DNA from: Selenomonadales bacterium
Lineage (GTDB): Bacteria > Bacillota > Negativicutes > Sporomusales > UBA7701
DNA length: 64,000 nucleotides
Assembly (NCBI GenBank): GCA_029976065.1
Contig: JARKNV010000071.1
Location: 62,001-126,000, forward strand
Direction of reading: 5' to 3'
Shown one piece after another: positions 45,389 through 53,589 of the stretch. A program made the translations under genes and the position numbers. Position 1 is the stretch's first letter. Every line of letters starts with the position of its first letter. The notes beneath the pieces are model-generated. The model was not told the origin of the DNA. It made no database searches and was given only the letters and a program-made list of their open reading frames with translations.

Positions 45389-46150
45389 CTAACTGAAGCT
45401 CGCGATGAGCGAGCGGATGATAAGATGCCAGCCGTCAACGAGAATAAACAGCAGTATCTTGAAAGGCAGGGAAATCATCACCGGCGGCACCATCATCATC
45501 CCCATCGACATCAGCGTACTGGCGACAACCATATCGATGACGATGAACGGGATGTAAATCAGGAAACCGATCTGGAACGCGGTCTTCAGCTCGCTGATGA
45601 CGAATGCCGGGATGAGCGTCGTCGTCGGGATATCTTCCTGCGAATTCGGCCGGGGCGCCTCGGCGATGTTGACGAACAAGGCCAAGTCGTTCTCGCGCGT
45701 CTGCTTGAACATGAACTCCCGCATCGGCTTCAGCGCCGCCGTCAGCGCCGCGTCCTGGCTCATACGGCCGGCCACGTAAGGCTGAAAGGCGTCCCTGCTC
45801 ACCTGGTCCCAATACGGCGACATCGTGAAGAACGTCAGGAACAGGGCCAGCCCGACGAGCACCTGGTTGGGCGGCATCTGCTGCGTCCCCAGCGCGCTGC
45901 GCAGGAACGACAGCACGACGATTATGCGGGTAAAGGAAGTCATCATTATTAAAATTGACGGTGCCAAAGTCAGCACAGTCAATACGAAGAGGACCTGTAG
46001 GCTAAGCGCCACATCGCGGGGGTTATTGGCCGCATCGACACCGATATTGATATTCGGCACAGGGACAAGGGGAGCGCCCTGAACTGTCGCACCGGCGAAC
46101 AGGCCAAAAAACAATATCAGGCCGGCAACCTTCAAAAAGCGTGTAGACAC
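45389..46150 (-). CDS. fliP: Flagellar export protein FliP
   Basis: Pore component of the export gate. 253 residues with a cleavable signal-like N-terminus ([21 protein letters not shown]), [20 protein letters not shown], and [22 protein letters not shown] at 46150 with AGAGG eight bases upstream; the frame is open above it but overlaps fliO. Confidence 0.96.
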   Translation of the reverse strand: MSTRFLKVAGLILFFGLFAGATVQGAPLVPVPNINIGVDAANNPRDVALSLQVLFVLTVLTLAPSILIMMTSFTRIIVVLSFLRSALGTQQMPPNQVLVGLALFLTFFTMSPYWDQVSRDAFQPYVAGRMSQDAALTAALKPMREFMFKQTRENDLALFVNIAEAPRPNSQEDIPTTTLIPAFVISELKTAFQIGFLIYIPFIVIDMVVASTLMSMGMMMVPPVMISLPFKILLFILVDGWHLIIRSLIASFS

Positions 46151-46154
46151 TTGC

Positions 46155-46706
46155 TTACCTCTTCTCGCGGTCGATTTCGTTGTCGCCCCGGCGGTAACGG
46201 CCGAAAACACCGGGGAACCTCTGGGACATCTGCTGCAAAGACGCAAGCTGTCTCTGGAAAACGGCATCGAACTGGCTGGGCGGCAAAGAAGGCACCGTCA
46301 CCCGCAGCCGTTCGATCACCTCCGGGTCGGTGATCTCCTGCAAAAAATTTACGCTGTGGTCGGTGACCCCTAATACCAAAAATTTGCCGGCCACCTCCAC
46401 CACGAATACTCCGCGGTTTTGGCCCAGCGGCAGCGAAGCAAGCACCCTGTTGTCGCCCGTCCCGCTGTAACGCGACATCCTCTGCCCCAAAAAGCGGGAA
46501 GTGAAGTACGCCAGCGCGATAACCACGACAAAGGTGACCAGCAATGTAAACAGATAAGCCATCGTCGAAAGCCAGGACGTCCCGGCCGGCTGCGGTTCCT
46601 GATAAGCCAGGTACTCGCCGCCCTGCCCGGCACCGAAAACCGGGCTGCACAGCAGCAGCGCGGCCAGCGCCATGGCCAGCGCCTGCCAAACGCGGAATTT
46701 AATCAT
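46155..46706 (-). CDS. fliO: Flagellar biosynthesis protein FliO
   Basis: Assembly helper for the FliP ring. 183 residues: an N-terminal signal or helix (residues 9-24), an extracytoplasmic loop, one membrane helix (about 45-67, [19 protein letters not shown]), then a cytoplasmic FliO domain with [20 protein letters not shown] and [14 protein letters not shown]. It starts one base after cheY ends. Confidence 0.9.
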   Translation of the reverse strand: MIKFRVWQALAMALAALLLCSPVFGAGQGGEYLAYQEPQPAGTSWLSTMAYLFTLLVTFVVVIALAYFTSRFLGQRMSRYSGTGDNRVLASLPLGQNRGVFVVEVAGKFLVLGVTDHSVNFLQEITDPEVIERLRVTVPSLPPSQFDAVFQRQLASLQQMSQRFPGVFGRYRRGDNEIDREKR

Positions 46707-46707
46707 A

Positions 46708-47070
46708 TCAGCCGATGGCTTTGCGGATCGCTTCCAACACCCGGTCCGGCTGGAAAGGCTTGACAATAAAATCGCGGGCGCCTGACTGGATGGCCTCGAT
46801 AACCATCGCCTGCTGGCCCATGGCGCTGCACATGATGACCTTCGCACCGGCGTCGATCTTCTTGATCTGCTTCACGGCGGTGATCCCGTCCATCTCCGGC
46901 ATCGTGATATCCATGGTCGTAAGGTCGGGGCGCAGTTCCTGGAACTTCTCCACGGCCTTCGCACCGTTCTCCGCCTCGCCGACCACCTCGAAGCCGTTTT
47001 TTGTCAGGATATCCTTGATCATCATCCGCATGAATGCTGCGTCGTCCACGATCAAGACCTTAATTGCCAT
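46708..47070 (-). CDS. cheY: Chemotaxis response regulator CheY
   Basis: Single-domain receiver that binds the flagellar switch when phosphorylated by CheA. 120 residues: VLIVDDAAFMRMMIKDIL, phosphorylation site in TTMDITMPEMDG (D54), and DFIVKPFQPDRV. Located between fliY and fliO as in Bacillus. ATG at 47070 preferred over TTG at 47076. Confidence 0.96.
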   Translation of the reverse strand: MAIKVLIVDDAAFMRMMIKDILTKNGFEVVGEAENGAKAVEKFQELRPDLTTMDITMPEMDGITAVKQIKKIDAGAKVIMCSAMGQQAMVIEAIQSGARDFIVKPFQPDRVLEAIRKAIG

Positions 47071-47107
47071 TGCCAAATCTCTCCCATCACAAATTTTCGT
47101 CCGTGAA

Positions 47108-48259
47108 TTATTGCAGGGCGGTCCGGTCCAACTGGCCGATGATTTCGGTGATTCTCACCCCGAAATTCTCGTCAATGACCACGACCTCGCCTTTGGCGAT
47201 CTGCTTGCCGTTTGCCAGGATATCCACCGGCTCGCCGGCCAGCTTGTCGAGCTCGACAACCGAACCGGGGGCAAGTTCCAGAATCTCGCGGATGAGCTTG
47301 CGGGTCCGGCCGAGTTCCACCGTAACCTGCAACGGCACATCGAGGATAAGCCCTATGTTCGTATCGGCCACCGGCATCATCGCCGGCTTAAGCGGGGCGA
47401 ACTGCACCGGCTGAACCATCACATTGGGCGGCGGCTGGGCCGCGGCCGGCATCGCAACCATCATCGGCTGCTGCATAGGCATCGCCGGCTGGGGCATCGG
47501 CTGCGGCACAGGCTGGGGAGCGGGCTCGGGCGCGGCCGCTGCCGGAAGCGGGGCCGCGGGCGCTGCGGCGGGCTGTGCGGCCGGCGAGGCGTTGGCCTCG
47601 ACCACCCCGATAAGGTTGGCTACCATCTCCTTCGCCACCGCCAGGGAAACCAGTTGCATGATCTCGCTGTCGATGAGGTCCTCCACCTCCATGCGGAAAG
47701 CAACCGCGACGAGGGGCTCCTCGGTGGACGGGACGCTGCCGATCGTGCCCTCGGTGGCGAAATCGAGCAGATTGCATGCCGGCGGCGCGATATCGATCTT
47801 CTTCTTGAACACCGTCGACATCGACGTGGCTACCGAGCCCATCATCTGGTTCATCGCCTCGGTAACCGCGCTCATATACAGCTCGTTCAGCTCGGTAGGC
47901 GGGTTCGTGCCGTCGCCGCCCATCATCAGATCGGAAATGATCAGCGCGTCCGACTCGCGGATGGCGAGGATGTTGCTGCCCACAAGCCCGTGGGTATAGC
48001 CTACCTCGATAACCAGATACGGCAGCGGATACTGCTCCTTGATCTCATTGATACTCGAGATGCGCACCTTGGGCGTGGTGATCGACACGCGGCGGCTCAG
48101 CAGGATCGACAGGGTCGTCGCCGCGCTGCCCATCGAAATATTGCCGATCTCACCCATCGCATCCTTTTCGATATCGCTGAGATCCTGTGGTGAGCCGGCG
48201 ACTGGTTCGCCCCGCAGCAAGGCGTCTATCTCTTCTTGCGAGAGAAAGCCGTTATTCAT
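47108..48259 (-). CDS. fliY: Flagellar switch phosphatase FliY
   Basis: Switch protein with a FliM-like N-terminal CheY-P peptide (LSQEEIDALLRGE), a CheC-like phosphatase domain (DAMGEIGNISMGSAATTLS and AVTEAMNQMMGSVA), a Pro/Ala/Met-rich linker and a C-terminal FliN domain (PLQVTVELGRTRKLIREILE). About 383 residues. ATG at 48259 overlaps the fliM end; an ATG two codons earlier is also possible. With CheC this gives two CheY-P phosphatases in one operon. Confidence 0.94.
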   Translation of the reverse strand: MNNGFLSQEEIDALLRGEPVAGSPQDLSDIEKDAMGEIGNISMGSAATTLSILLSRRVSITTPKVRISSINEIKEQYPLPYLVIEVGYTHGLVGSNILAIRESDALIISDLMMGGDGTNPPTELNELYMSAVTEAMNQMMGSVATSMSTVFKKKIDIAPPACNLLDFATEGTIGSVPSTEEPLVAVAFRMEVEDLIDSEIMQLVSLAVAKEMVANLIGVVEANASPAAQPAAAPAAPLPAAAAPEPAPQPVPQPMPQPAMPMQQPMMVAMPAAAQPPPNVMVQPVQFAPLKPAMMPVADTNIGLILDVPLQVTVELGRTRKLIREILELAPGSVVELDKLAGEPVDILANGKQIAKGEVVVIDENFGVRITEIIGQLDRTALQ

Positions 48260-49256
48260 CACCATCTTCTCCTTTAGTTATAATATTCGTTATCTGGACA
48301 GCCAGCTTTTTGCCGGAAATCCCCGGCGTGCAACGGAACTTCTCGTTGCTGCCGACGACGATCTTCAGTGCCTCGTCCACCCTCGTCTCCAACTGCAGCA
48401 CGTCTCCCGGGACCAGCCCCAGCATCTCGTGGACGTTCACCTTGATGCTGCCGAGCTCCACCACCATCGGAATCAGCGTCTTCTCCAGCTTGCGCTGCAG
48501 GGCGTTGATATTCTCCTCGGTAGACTGCTTGGCCATCGACGAAGCCACCCAGAAGGTCGTCGACAGCTTCGACATGATCGGCTCCAGCACCAGGTACGGG
48601 ATACAGATGTTCAGCAGCCCCTCCGCCTGGCCGATCTTCGTCTGCAGCGTCACGATGACCACCATATCGTTGGGCGGCACGATCTGCGTGAACTGCGGGT
48701 TTGTCTCGATCGCCTCCATGCGTGGTTCGAGGGCGATAACCTGCTTCCAGGCCTCCTGGAAATTCTCCAGCGCCTTGCCAATCACCCGCTTGACGATTAC
48801 CTCCTCGATATCGGTAAGCGGGCGGGGTTTGGCAGGCGGCAGGCCGGGGCCGCCGAAAAGGCGGTCGATGATCGAGAAAACAATATTGGGATTAAGCTCT
48901 AAAAGGACGTTCCCCTTCAGGGGGCGCATCTGAAAAATACTGATCACGCTGGGGTTGGGAAGCGAACGGATGAACTCCTCGTACGTCAACTGGTCGACCG
49001 AAGCGACGCTAATATTCACGAACGAACGCAGGTGAGCGGCGAGATATGTATTGAGCAGGCGGGCGAAATTCTCGTGGAGCATGTACAAGGTGCGGATCTG
49101 GTCCTTGGAAAACTTATCGGGGCGCTTGAAGTCGTAAAGCTTCACCTTGCGCTGGGTCTGCTCGATCTTCATATCTTCCGCCGAAACCACGCCGGTAGAC
49201 AATGCGGACAAAAGCTCGTCTATTTCCGACTGGGACAGCACGTCAGCACCTGACAC
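48252..49256 (-). CDS. fliM: Flagellar motor switch protein FliM
   Basis: 334 residues: N-terminal CheY-binding peptide LSQSEIDELLSAL, middle CheC-like domain without phosphatase residues, and a C-terminal SpoA/FliN domain. YDFKRPDKFSKDQIRTLYML and LELNPNIVFSIIDRLFGGPG are typical. GTG start at 49256 with AGGTGG upstream. Confidence 0.97.
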   Translation of the reverse strand: MSGADVLSQSEIDELLSALSTGVVSAEDMKIEQTQRKVKLYDFKRPDKFSKDQIRTLYMLHENFARLLNTYLAAHLRSFVNISVASVDQLTYEEFIRSLPNPSVISIFQMRPLKGNVLLELNPNIVFSIIDRLFGGPGLPPAKPRPLTDIEEVIVKRVIGKALENFQEAWKQVIALEPRMEAIETNPQFTQIVPPNDMVVIVTLQTKIGQAEGLLNICIPYLVLEPIMSKLSTTFWVASSMAKQSTEENINALQRKLEKTLIPMVVELGSIKVNVHEMLGLVPGDVLQLETRVDEALKIVVGSNEKFRCTPGISGKKLAVQITNIITKGEDGDE

Positions 49257-49292
49257 ATAACCACCACCTTTCGCCGAAAATTACCCCGGACA

Positions 49293-49769
49293 CTACTGCA
49301 GCACGAAATTTGTCACAAAGACCTCGTAAACCCTTTCCTCACCCAAGGCGCGGTTAACCTCGGACTTGATCTGGTCCTTCAGCCGCTCCTGCCTGGCCGG
49401 ATCGAAATCCTCGACCCGCTGGGAACGCAGCAGCTGCACCACCGCGTCTAACGCTTTTATTTCATCGGGAGAGGCGCCTTTTCCTCCTGACGCCTGGCTT
49501 TTCTTGTCGGGTTTAATCTCTAAAACGACACCGATTTTCAAATATCGACCCGAGGTCGGTCCGCCGATGTTCACGATCAGGCCGTCCTTGGGATCGCCGA
49601 GCTTCAGAAAAACCCCCGGCTCGTGGGCCGCCTGCTTGCCGCCCTCGCTCTTCGTATTCATCACCTTCGTGGCGATGTAGTAGGAAATCCCCCCCGCGGC
49701 TATCAACGCTACCACGATCATGCCGACGATCAACATCACCGGAAATTTCCTGCCGCCTTCCTCGGCCAT
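49293..49769 (-). CDS. fliL: Flagellar basal body protein FliL
   Basis: Stator-associated membrane protein. 158 residues: one N-terminal helix (about 10-32, VMLIVGMIVVALIAAGGISY), then a periplasmic domain with GRYLKIGVVLEI and the C-terminal VYEVFVTNFVLQ. ATG at 49769 with AGGAGGGG upstream. Follows motA directly, where motB would often lie. Confidence 0.92.
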   Translation of the reverse strand: MAEEGGRKFPVMLIVGMIVVALIAAGGISYYIATKVMNTKSEGGKQAAHEPGVFLKLGDPKDGLIVNIGGPTSGRYLKIGVVLEIKPDKKSQASGGKGASPDEIKALDAVVQLLRSQRVEDFDPARQERLKDQIKSEVNRALGEERVYEVFVTNFVLQ

Positions 49770-49811
49770 GCTATAACCCCTCCTGTCATCGTTATGCAAG
49801 CGTCCCGGGCG

Positions 49812-50591
49812 TTACTCCTCGCCCGGGTCACGCGGTTGTTTACGTTTCGTGGGTGCCAGGAAAGCCTCCAGCTTCTCCTCGACGATGCGGGGATTGTCGC
49901 CCGCCTGAACAGACAGAATGCCCTCCAGGGTCACCTCATAGACAAGCACCTGGTGGGCGCTGCGGTTCTTCAGTTTTCCCGCCAGAGGCAGGAAAAAGAT
50001 ATTTGCGGAAAAAATGCCGTACAGGGTGGCGAGAAAAGCGGTCGCGATCGCCGGCCCCAACGACTCCGTGTCCGACAGGTTGCCGAGCACATGCACCAGG
50101 CCCATGACCGTACCGATGATGCCCATCGTGGGAGCGTAGCCGCCGGCGGCGTCGAAGATGCTCGCACCCTTGTGGTGGCGCTCCTGGATGAAGGCGAGTT
50201 CGGTCTCCATAATGCTGCGGACAAGCTCGGCGTCCGTGCCGTCGATGACCAACTGCATCCCTTTCTTCAGAAACTTGTCCTCGATGGCGTTGAGGTCTTC
50301 CTCCAGGGCCAGCAGCCCCTCGCGGCGCGCCTTTTCGGCGAAGCTGACCAGCGTCCTGATAAGGCTCGCCACGTCGTGGTGCTCCTCCTTAAAGGCGATC
50401 CGCAGCAGCGCGGGCACGGACTTCAGCTCCTCCACCGTGAAGCCGATTGCCGTGGCGCCGATCGTTCCGCCGGCGATCATCACAAACGCGGGGATGCTGA
50501 ACAGACTGGAGATATGTCCGCCCTCCAGGATGACCGAGAGCAGCAGCGCCCCGATGCCGATGACCAGACCCAGGATTGTCGTTAAGTCCAT
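49812..50591 (-). CDS. motA: Flagellar stator protein MotA
   Basis: Ion-channel subunit of the stator. 259 residues with four membrane helices: MDLTTILGLVIGIGALLLSV, SSLFSIPAFVMIAGGTIGAT, and the C-terminal pair around GGYAPTMGIIGTVMGLVHVL and GPAIATAFLATLYGIFSANI. These match MotA/MotP. Whether it conducts H+ or Na+ cannot be told. No motB follows; the next gene is fliL after 42 bases. Confidence 0.95.
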   Translation of the reverse strand: MDLTTILGLVIGIGALLLSVILEGGHISSLFSIPAFVMIAGGTIGATAIGFTVEELKSVPALLRIAFKEEHHDVASLIRTLVSFAEKARREGLLALEEDLNAIEDKFLKKGMQLVIDGTDAELVRSIMETELAFIQERHHKGASIFDAAGGYAPTMGIIGTVMGLVHVLGNLSDTESLGPAIATAFLATLYGIFSANIFFLPLAGKLKNRSAHQVLVYEVTLEGILSVQAGDNPRIVEEKLEAFLAPTKRKQPRDPGEE

Positions 50592-50604
50592 ACCAGCACC
50601 TCAA

Positions 50605-50802
50605 CTAACGAGAATTGCGAAAAATCGACCGGCGGTAATCCATTACCCGCCGCACCACCTCGTCCATCGACTCGGCCACGATCAGCTTTTTGCCGTTCGT
50701 GAGGGTTATCACCGTATCGGGAGTCTCCTCCACCGTCTCGATGAGCTCGGCGTTTAGGACGAAGTCGTGGTCATGGGTCTTGAATTTCGTGAGTTTTATC
50801 AT
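50605..50802 (-). CDS. flbD: FlbD family flagellar protein
   Basis: 65 residues: MIKLTKF, FVLNAELIETVEETPDTVIT and LTNGKKLIVAES, the signature of the short FlbD/SwrD family. SwrD in Bacillus increases flagellar power by a stator-related effect, and this gene lies next to motA. Good Shine-Dalgarno GGGGGG. Confidence 0.92.
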   Translation of the reverse strand: MIKLTKFKTHDHDFVLNAELIETVEETPDTVITLTNGKKLIVAESMDEVVRRVMDYRRSIFRNSR

Positions 50803-50832
50803 AGCTCAAGCCCCCCGTTATCATCCGCCCGC

Positions 50833-50858
50833 GGGCAGGGGGGGCTACCCCCCTGCCC
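50833..50858. terminator. GC-rich hairpin between flgE and flbD
   Basis: GGGCAGGGGGG/CCCCCCTGCCC is a perfect 11-bp stem with a four-base loop, 15 bases after the flgE stop. There is no U-tract on either side, so full termination is doubtful; it may cause pausing, processing or 3'-end protection. Confidence 0.45.
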
Positions 50859-50873
50859 TACCGGGCGTCAGTT

Positions 50874-52505
50874 TTAGCGTTTCAGGTTCGCCAGCGTGTC
50901 CAGCATCTCGTCCGTCACCGTAATGATCTTCGAGTTGGCCTGGAAACCGCGCTGGGTGATGATCATGTTCGAGAACTCGTTCGCCAGGTCGACGTTCGCC
51001 ATCTCCAGCGTGCCGGGGTTGAACTTGCCGCGGCCGCCGGTGCCGCTCTCGCCGATCTGGGCGACGCCCGAGTTGTTCGACTCGGAGAACAGGTTCTCGC
51101 CCACCTTGTTGAGGCCGGCCGGGTTGTTGAACGTCGCCAGCGCCACCTGGGCCAGGTTCTGGCTCTGGCCGTTCGTGAACTTGCCGACGATTATCCCCGA
51201 CGGGTCGATGGACGTCGTGTCGAGCGTGCCGGCCGTGTAGCCGTTCTGGCTCGTGGCCTGGATGGTCGAGCTGCCGTTGTACTGCGTCAGGTCGGTCAGG
51301 TCGAAGGCCACCGTCATCGCCGCCGCGCCGCCGGTGGGCTGGAAGGCGAGGTCCACAGCCGCTGCCGTAGTGTAATTGGGCGCGTAGGTCAGGCTCGACG
51401 CCGCTCCCGGGGCGGTGCCCGTCCCGGCCGTGTTCGTCATCGTCAGCGTCGTGGCCGGTGTGCCGTAAGTGAAGCTTGTCGGCGTGAAATCATACTGAGT
51501 GTTGACGGCGTCCCAGGCGACCGTGCCGTTGGCGACCGAGGCCGCCGTCGTGTCTTCGCCTTCGTAGATGTTGTAGCCCCAGTCGGTCGTTGCCGCGCGG
51601 TAAGTGGCCACCATCGTGTAGGTGCGGGGGACGGCGTCAGCGGCGCCCGTGCCGTCGAAGATCGTGAAGCTCAGGCGGGAAGTAGCGCCGTCGGCCGTGT
51701 TGTTGAGCTGCATGCCGCCGATGGTCAGCGCCGTCTGCGGCACGGTCGTCGGGGTAACCGAACTGATGCTGTTCAGCGTCCCGTCGGCGTTGAAGGTGAC
51801 CTGGCGAAGTCTGCCGGTCGGCGTGCCGGTCACGTCGGAGACCGTCGTATAGGCCATCCAGGCATTGGTCCCGGTCTTTTGAAACGTCGTCTGCACGTCG
51901 TGCGGGTTGCCGAGCGAATCATACACGTCCCGCGACGTGATCGCCGACGCGCCGATCGTGTCGTTATTCGCCGTCAGGTTGTTGGCGTACGTGAGCGACG
52001 TCGTCGCCAGGGCCGGCATCGTGGCCCCTACCGGTATCTGGATGTTGGAAACGTTGCCCGAGGTGTTGATGTTGCCGTTGGCGTCGGCCATCCAGCCCAT
52101 GACCCGATAACCGGTCCCCGGCACCAGGTAGTTGCCGTCGGTGTCGAAGTCGAAGTTGCCGGCCCGGGTGAAGATCTGCTGGTTGCCGTTCGAGAGCACG
52201 AAGAAACCGGAGCCCTGGATGGACAGGTCGGTGCCCTTGCCGGTGGGCTGGAACGAGCCGTCGGTGAACAGGGTGTCGATGCTGGCCAGGCCCATGCCGA
52301 GGCCGACCTGCATCGGGTTCGTGCCGCCGCGGTTGCCCTGGGCGGAGGCTGCGCCGGTAATCGTCTGGCTCAGCACGTCCTGGAACTGCACGCGGCTGGC
52401 TTTGAAGCCGACGGTGTTTACGTTGGCGATGTTGTTGCCGATGACGTCCATGCGGGTCTGATGGTTGCGCAGGCCCGAGACGCCGGAGTACAATGCGCGC
52501 ATCAT
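50874..52505 (-). CDS. flgE: Flagellar hook protein FlgE
   Basis: 543 residues, forms the hook. N-terminal rod/hook motif MMRALYSGVSGLRNHQTRMD and NNIANVNTVGFKASRVQFQD, central variable domains rich in Thr/Ala/Gly (about 130-440), and C-terminal FSNMIITQRGFQANSKIITV followed by MLDTLANLKR. It is longer than Bacillus FlgG-like hook protein because of the central region. Start at 52505 with GGGAGG upstream. Confidence 0.95.
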   Translation of the reverse strand: MMRALYSGVSGLRNHQTRMDVIGNNIANVNTVGFKASRVQFQDVLSQTITGAASAQGNRGGTNPMQVGLGMGLASIDTLFTDGSFQPTGKGTDLSIQGSGFFVLSNGNQQIFTRAGNFDFDTDGNYLVPGTGYRVMGWMADANGNINTSGNVSNIQIPVGATMPALATTSLTYANNLTANNDTIGASAITSRDVYDSLGNPHDVQTTFQKTGTNAWMAYTTVSDVTGTPTGRLRQVTFNADGTLNSISSVTPTTVPQTALTIGGMQLNNTADGATSRLSFTIFDGTGAADAVPRTYTMVATYRAATTDWGYNIYEGEDTTAASVANGTVAWDAVNTQYDFTPTSFTYGTPATTLTMTNTAGTGTAPGAASSLTYAPNYTTAAAVDLAFQPTGGAAAMTVAFDLTDLTQYNGSSTIQATSQNGYTAGTLDTTSIDPSGIIVGKFTNGQSQNLAQVALATFNNPAGLNKVGENLFSESNNSGVAQIGESGTGGRGKFNPGTLEMANVDLANEFSNMIITQRGFQANSKIITVTDEMLDTLANLKR

Positions 52506-52591
52506 AATAAATGACCTCCCTTTACTGGCACGCGATTGCGCCGGCCGCTTCCGTCATTCCGCGGCCGTGGGGCTTCCTGAGAGGTCCAGCC

Positions 52592-52984
52592 CTACACAAT
52601 CACTGCACTGTCGATGTTGGTGAATACGTTATCTCTGATATTGGCGCCGTCCATGGCCGTGATGACCGTACGGTTCTTTACGCTTACGACCAGAGCCAGG
52701 TTGTCCATCAGGATGAGCGAATCCCTCGCTCCCTTCTGGGCCGCCTTGTCCACCGCCCCGGATATTTTGGCGAGGTCGTCGCGGTCGAGCTGGATATTGC
52801 GGCTCGACAGGCGTTGGATGGCGTGCTGCGAAAACTTCACGCCCGCCAGTTCCTGGGCGAGGACCTGGTCGAAGGATTGCCCGCTGTCAGCGGTCCTGGC
52901 GGCTGGCGACGCCGACGTGCCCTGGCCGGGCTTCTGCACCGGCAAAATGGGCTGCTGCGGATAAAGGATGCGGTTGTCGGTCAT
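52592..52984 (-). CDS. Flagellar operon protein (TIGR02530 family)
   Basis: 130 residues: SFDQVLAQELAGVKFSQHAI, QRLSSRNIQLDRDDLAKI and a C-terminal NRTVITAMDGANIRDNVFTN, the pattern of the TIGR02530 flagellar operon family found between flgD and flgE in Firmicutes and spirochetes. Its molecular function is unknown. AAGGAGG precedes the ATG. Confidence 0.9.
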   Translation of the reverse strand: MTDNRILYPQQPILPVQKPGQGTSASPAARTADSGQSFDQVLAQELAGVKFSQHAIQRLSSRNIQLDRDDLAKISGAVDKAAQKGARDSLILMDNLALVVSVKNRTVITAMDGANIRDNVFTNIDSAVIV

Positions 52985-52996
52985 CGTTTCACCTCC

Positions 52997-53569
52997 TTAG
53001 GCTGTTGTCGTCGTCGGTCGCTGCACCTGCGTGACCTGGTCCAGAGTCACCGTCGGGCCGGCAATCACCACATACGTCGTGCCGTCTACCGTCTTAATGC
53101 CCGTCACATTCCCGGACAACTCAAGGCCTGTCGAGGCATCTTGCCAGCTTACCGTCGTTCCGACAAGATCGGACGCATTGTCGTACTTGTCGTACGTGGT
53201 CAGCTTGCTGATGTCGACCGCCGAATCGTTGATCTGTAACTTCGGCGTGCCGTCGGTGATTGTGACTGCCTTAACGATCCCCGCGTACGCAACGCCGCTG
53301 GAGTCGGTCCAGTACACCTCAGCGCCGATCATGCCCGTCGCCTGCATCGTCGACATCGTCGACGTCAGGTTCATCGTCTGCTCCAGGCTGGTGAACTGCG
53401 CCATCTGGGAAATGAACTCCTTGTCCTCCATCGGCGACATCGGGTCCTGGTAGCGGAGCTGGGCGACCAGCAGATTGAGGAAATCGTCCTTGCCGAGAGT
53501 CGTATTATCGCTCTTGGTCTTGTCTGTGGTACTGGAACCTATGGTTGTTGTTGCTGTGGTAACTTGCAT
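52997..53569 (-). CDS. flgD: Hook capping protein FlgD
   Basis: Scaffold for hook assembly, exported by the flagellar system. 190 residues: LGKDDFLNLLVAQLRYQDPM, SPMEDKEFISQMAQFTSLEQ and a C-terminal beta domain. The N-terminal signature is strong. AGGAGG lies before the ATG. Confidence 0.96.
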   Translation of the reverse strand: MQVTTATTTIGSSTTDKTKSDNTTLGKDDFLNLLVAQLRYQDPMSPMEDKEFISQMAQFTSLEQTMNLTSTMSTMQATGMIGAEVYWTDSSGVAYAGIVKAVTITDGTPKLQINDSAVDISKLTTYDKYDNASDLVGTTVSWQDASTGLELSGNVTGIKTVDGTTYVVIAGPTVTLDQVTQVQRPTTTTA

Positions 53570-53589
53570 GTCAAGTCACCTCCTCCTTG

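Noticed and set aside
51300-51900. Inserted foreign domain in FlgE
   Set aside because: The central Thr/Ala/Gly-rich region is the normal hypervariable part of hook proteins and shows no shift in base composition.
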